Source: Wenzhouxiangellaceae bacterium
Lineage (GTDB): Bacteria > Pseudomonadota > Gammaproteobacteria > Xanthomonadales > Wenzhouxiangellaceae
Assembly: GCA_023258355.1 (NCBI GenBank)
Contig: JALQZL010000069.1
Coordinates: 279-7,651, forward strand
Direction of reading: 5' to 3'
DNA length: 7,373 nucleotides
Part shown: one piece after another, positions 5,976 to 7,373 of the stretch
How the letters are laid out: every line of letters starts with the position of its first letter
Position numbering within the stretch: the stretch's first letter is position 1
Notes under the pieces: generated by a model
What the model was told of the DNA's origin: nothing
Databases searched by the model: none
What the model saw: the letters and a program-made list of their open reading frames with translations, nothing else
Translations under genes and position numbers: made by a program

Positions 5976-6767
5976 GTGCCAAAATCTAGCAGATATCAAG
6001 CAAAAACTGTTACTTCTCAAGGGCTTATAGAATATACAGAGGAAGAAGACGAGGTTTGGGAGTTGCTGTATCAACGTCAAATGGCATTACTCCCCGAGCG
6101 AGTATGTCAGCCATTTTTAGATGGCCTAGCCGAGCTATCACTTCCAACAGACAGAGTCCCTCAGCCGAAACATCTCTCAAAATCTTTACTGGAAATGACT
6201 GGCTGGCAAATCGAACCAGTGCCCGCATTGATCAACTTTGATCTGTTTTTTCAACTGCTCAGTCAGCGTCGGTTCCCAGCAGCCTCGTTTATTAGAACAA
6301 AAGAGGACCTCGAGTATTTGCAGGAACCAGATATCTTTCATGAGATTTTTGGGCATGTGACCATGCTCACCAATCAAGCGTTTGCGGATTTCACCGAAAG
6401 CTATGGCAAGGCAGGTTTGACTGCTTCAAAGTCTGAACGCGTTTTGCTGGCAAGGCTTTATTGGTTTACGGTTGAGTTCGGTCTACTACAAACCGCGCAA
6501 GGCGTTCGCATCTGTGGTGGCGGCATCGCGTCTTCTCCTGGAGAGACAGTGCATGCCATAGACGCCTCGACGCCACTACGTCGACCTTTTGACCCCATTG
6601 AAGCCTTGAGAACGCCCTACCGAATCGATATCTTTCAAAGCGTCTACTATATTCTAGATAGCCTTGATGAATTATTTGAGCTTGCTCAGACTGACCTTCT
6701 GGCTTTGATCAGACAAGCGCGTGCACTTGGGCCATTGACCCCCACTTACGATGAGAAACTTGCCTAA
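5976..6767 (+). CDS. phhA: phenylalanine 4-monooxygenase, GTG start
   Basis: A monomer-type bacterial phenylalanine hydroxylase (EC 1.14.16.1) converting phenylalanine to tyrosine with O2 and a tetrahydropterin, in the cytoplasm. From the GTG it has 263 residues, as in Pseudomonas PhhA (262). Seen: YTEEEDEVWELLYQRQ (20-35), GWQIEPVPALI (76-86), FPAASFIRTKEDLEYLQEPD (100-119), the iron-binding FHEIFGH (121-127) with His122 and His127, the third iron ligand Glu167 in FTVEFGL, GGGIASSPGE (181-190), and FDPIEALRTPYRIDIFQ (205-221). All metal ligands are present. There is no N-terminal ACT regulatory domain, as expected in bacteria. phhB follows after 17 bases with its own strong ribosome binding site, so the two are co-transcribed. 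No PhhR/TyrR-type activator gene is visible, and no clear PhhR box lies upstream. Confidence 0.97.
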   Translation: MPKSSRYQAKTVTSQGLIEYTEEEDEVWELLYQRQMALLPERVCQPFLDGLAELSLPTDRVPQPKHLSKSLLEMTGWQIEPVPALINFDLFFQLLSQRRFPAASFIRTKEDLEYLQEPDIFHEIFGHVTMLTNQAFADFTESYGKAGLTASKSERVLLARLYWFTVEFGLLQTAQGVRICGGGIASSPGETVHAIDASTPLRRPFDPIEALRTPYRIDIFQSVYYILDSLDELFELAQTDLLALIRQARALGPLTPTYDEKLA

Positions 6768-6768
6768 C

Positions 6769-6777
6769 AGGAAGGAG
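6769..6777 (+). promoter_or_regulatory. phhB: ribosome binding site of phhB
   Basis: AGGAAGGAG begins one base after the phhA stop codon and ends 7 bases before the ATG at 6785. It supports that start and independent strong translation of phhB on the shared mRNA. Confidence 0.85.
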
Positions 6778-6784
6778 TTGCAAG

Positions 6785-7129
6785 ATGAATAATGATCAGA
6801 CGCTTACCCAGCGCACCTGCAAGCCATGCGAAGGTGGGACGGAACCTTTGGCCAGTGATGTTGCCAAAACACTTGTCTCCCAAATCAAAGGCTGGACAAT
6901 TAGTGATGACGGCACCACGATTACCAAGCGTTTTGAATTTAAGGGTTTTTACAAAACAATGGCGTTCATCAATGCGATGGCATGGGTAGCCAATCAAGAA
7001 AACCATCATCCAGATTTTGAAGCAGGCTACCACTATGTCATCGTCCACTTCACGACCCATGCCATTGGTGGGCTGAGCGAAAATGATTTTATTTGCGCAG
7101 CAAAAATTGACGCATTAATCTCGGAGTAA
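6785..7129 (+). CDS. phhB: pterin-4a-carbinolamine dehydratase
   Basis: PhhB (EC 4.2.1.96) dehydrates the 4a-hydroxytetrahydropterin released by PhhA, the first step in recycling the cofactor. The 114 residues match the bacterial family. Seen: a CKPC pair (12-15) near the N-terminus, common in this subfamily; GWTISDDGTTITKRFEF (36-52); the active-site block ENHHPDF (72-78) with His74 and His75; then HFTTHAIGGLSENDFICAAKID (88-109) with Thr91, His92 and Asp101. Its place directly behind phhA is the usual arrangement in Pseudomonas and relatives. In Pseudomonas PhhB is also needed for good phhA expression; whether that holds here cannot be read from the sequence. Confidence 0.96.
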   Translation: MNNDQTLTQRTCKPCEGGTEPLASDVAKTLVSQIKGWTISDDGTTITKRFEFKGFYKTMAFINAMAWVANQENHHPDFEAGYHYVIVHFTTHAIGGLSENDFICAAKIDALISE

Positions 7130-7135
7130 ACCGCA

Positions 7136-7373
7136 ATGCATACAGTTACTCGATTCTTGAGCGTGGTCACTTTGGTCTTAGTCGTGAGTGGATGTGCCAG
7201 TATTCCACAACCCCTTCAAGGTGACACGACATTATTCGCACCGATCATGGCCAATCAAGCGACACCCGATGCTGTGGGCCTCAAAGTCCGCTGGGGTGGC
7301 GTGATTGTGAGCACGGACCCAAAGGTCGATCGCACTTGCATGGAAATTCTGGCCCGTGAGCTGGATCGCAGCC
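7136..7373 (+). CDS. Slp-family outer-membrane lipoprotein, 3' end cut by window edge
   Basis: The first 79 residues of a lipoprotein are visible. Seen: MHTVTR, a hydrophobic stretch (7-17), the lipobox VSGC with Cys20, and Ala at +2, which suggests the outer membrane. The mature part has IPQPLQGD (23-30), GLKVRWGGVIVSTDP (48-62), CMEILARELD (68-77). The IPxxLxG, VRWGG and EIL..LD pattern is that of the Slp/YeaY family (E. coli Slp is starvation- and stationary-phase-induced; molecular role unclear). GGAG (7123-7126), inside the end of phhB, lies 9 bases ahead of the ATG. The 6-base gap to phhB suggests the same operon, although a role in phenylalanine metabolism is not implied. The C-terminal part is outside the window. 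Confidence 0.82.
   Translation, partial: MHTVTRFLSVVTLVLVVSGCASIPQPLQGDTTLFAPIMANQATPDAVGLKVRWGGVIVSTDPKVDRTCMEILARELDRS

Overview
The window is protein-coding and densely packed: four genes on the minus strand at the left (one cut by the window edge), one lipoprotein gene on the plus strand, prpD on the minus strand, then a plus-strand phhA-phhB-lipoprotein operon whose last gene is cut by the right edge. No RNA gene, mobile element or CRISPR array is visible. No gene-free stretch exceeds about 115 bases. Base composition looks even, near half GC, with no obvious island. The gene content (E. coli-type PrpD, PhhAB, an Slp-family lipoprotein, and the DUF2878 / CFA-like methyltransferase / NTF2-like set) points to a gammaproteobacterium, probably aquatic or marine. 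That assignment is inferred from protein resemblance alone. A mevalonate-pathway gene is unusual for this class and narrows the lineage.

Left block (1-3686, minus strand). Read in transcription order: a DUF2878 membrane protein, a CFA-like SAM methyltransferase, a sensor histidine kinase and diphosphomevalonate decarboxylase (mvaD). The gaps are 13, 3 and 2 bases, so this looks like one transcript. DUF2878 and the CFA-like enzyme are familiar partners in the proteobacterial photo-oxidative/singlet-oxygen type cluster (ChrR, DUF1365, FAD oxidoreductase, CFA-like enzyme, DUF2878, NTF2-like protein). Here they are joined to a kinase with no visible response regulator and to an isoprenoid gene.

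Divergent to this block is a SnoaL/NTF2-like protein (3800-4411), the type usually found in that same cluster, but here carrying a lipoprotein signal. The 113-base region between them holds a strong inverted repeat with two mutually exclusive pairings, and a weak match to a sigma-E/ECF11-like promoter facing the lipoprotein.

Middle and right. prpD (2-methylcitrate dehydratase) stands alone: it converges on the lipoprotein gene with a 6-base gap and diverges from phhA across 97 bases. PhhA hydroxylates phenylalanine to tyrosine, and PhhB regenerates its pterin cofactor. A truncated Slp-type outer-membrane lipoprotein follows 6 bases after phhB. Apart from the unusual operon at the left, the functions here are well known. 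I see no clearly new enzyme system.
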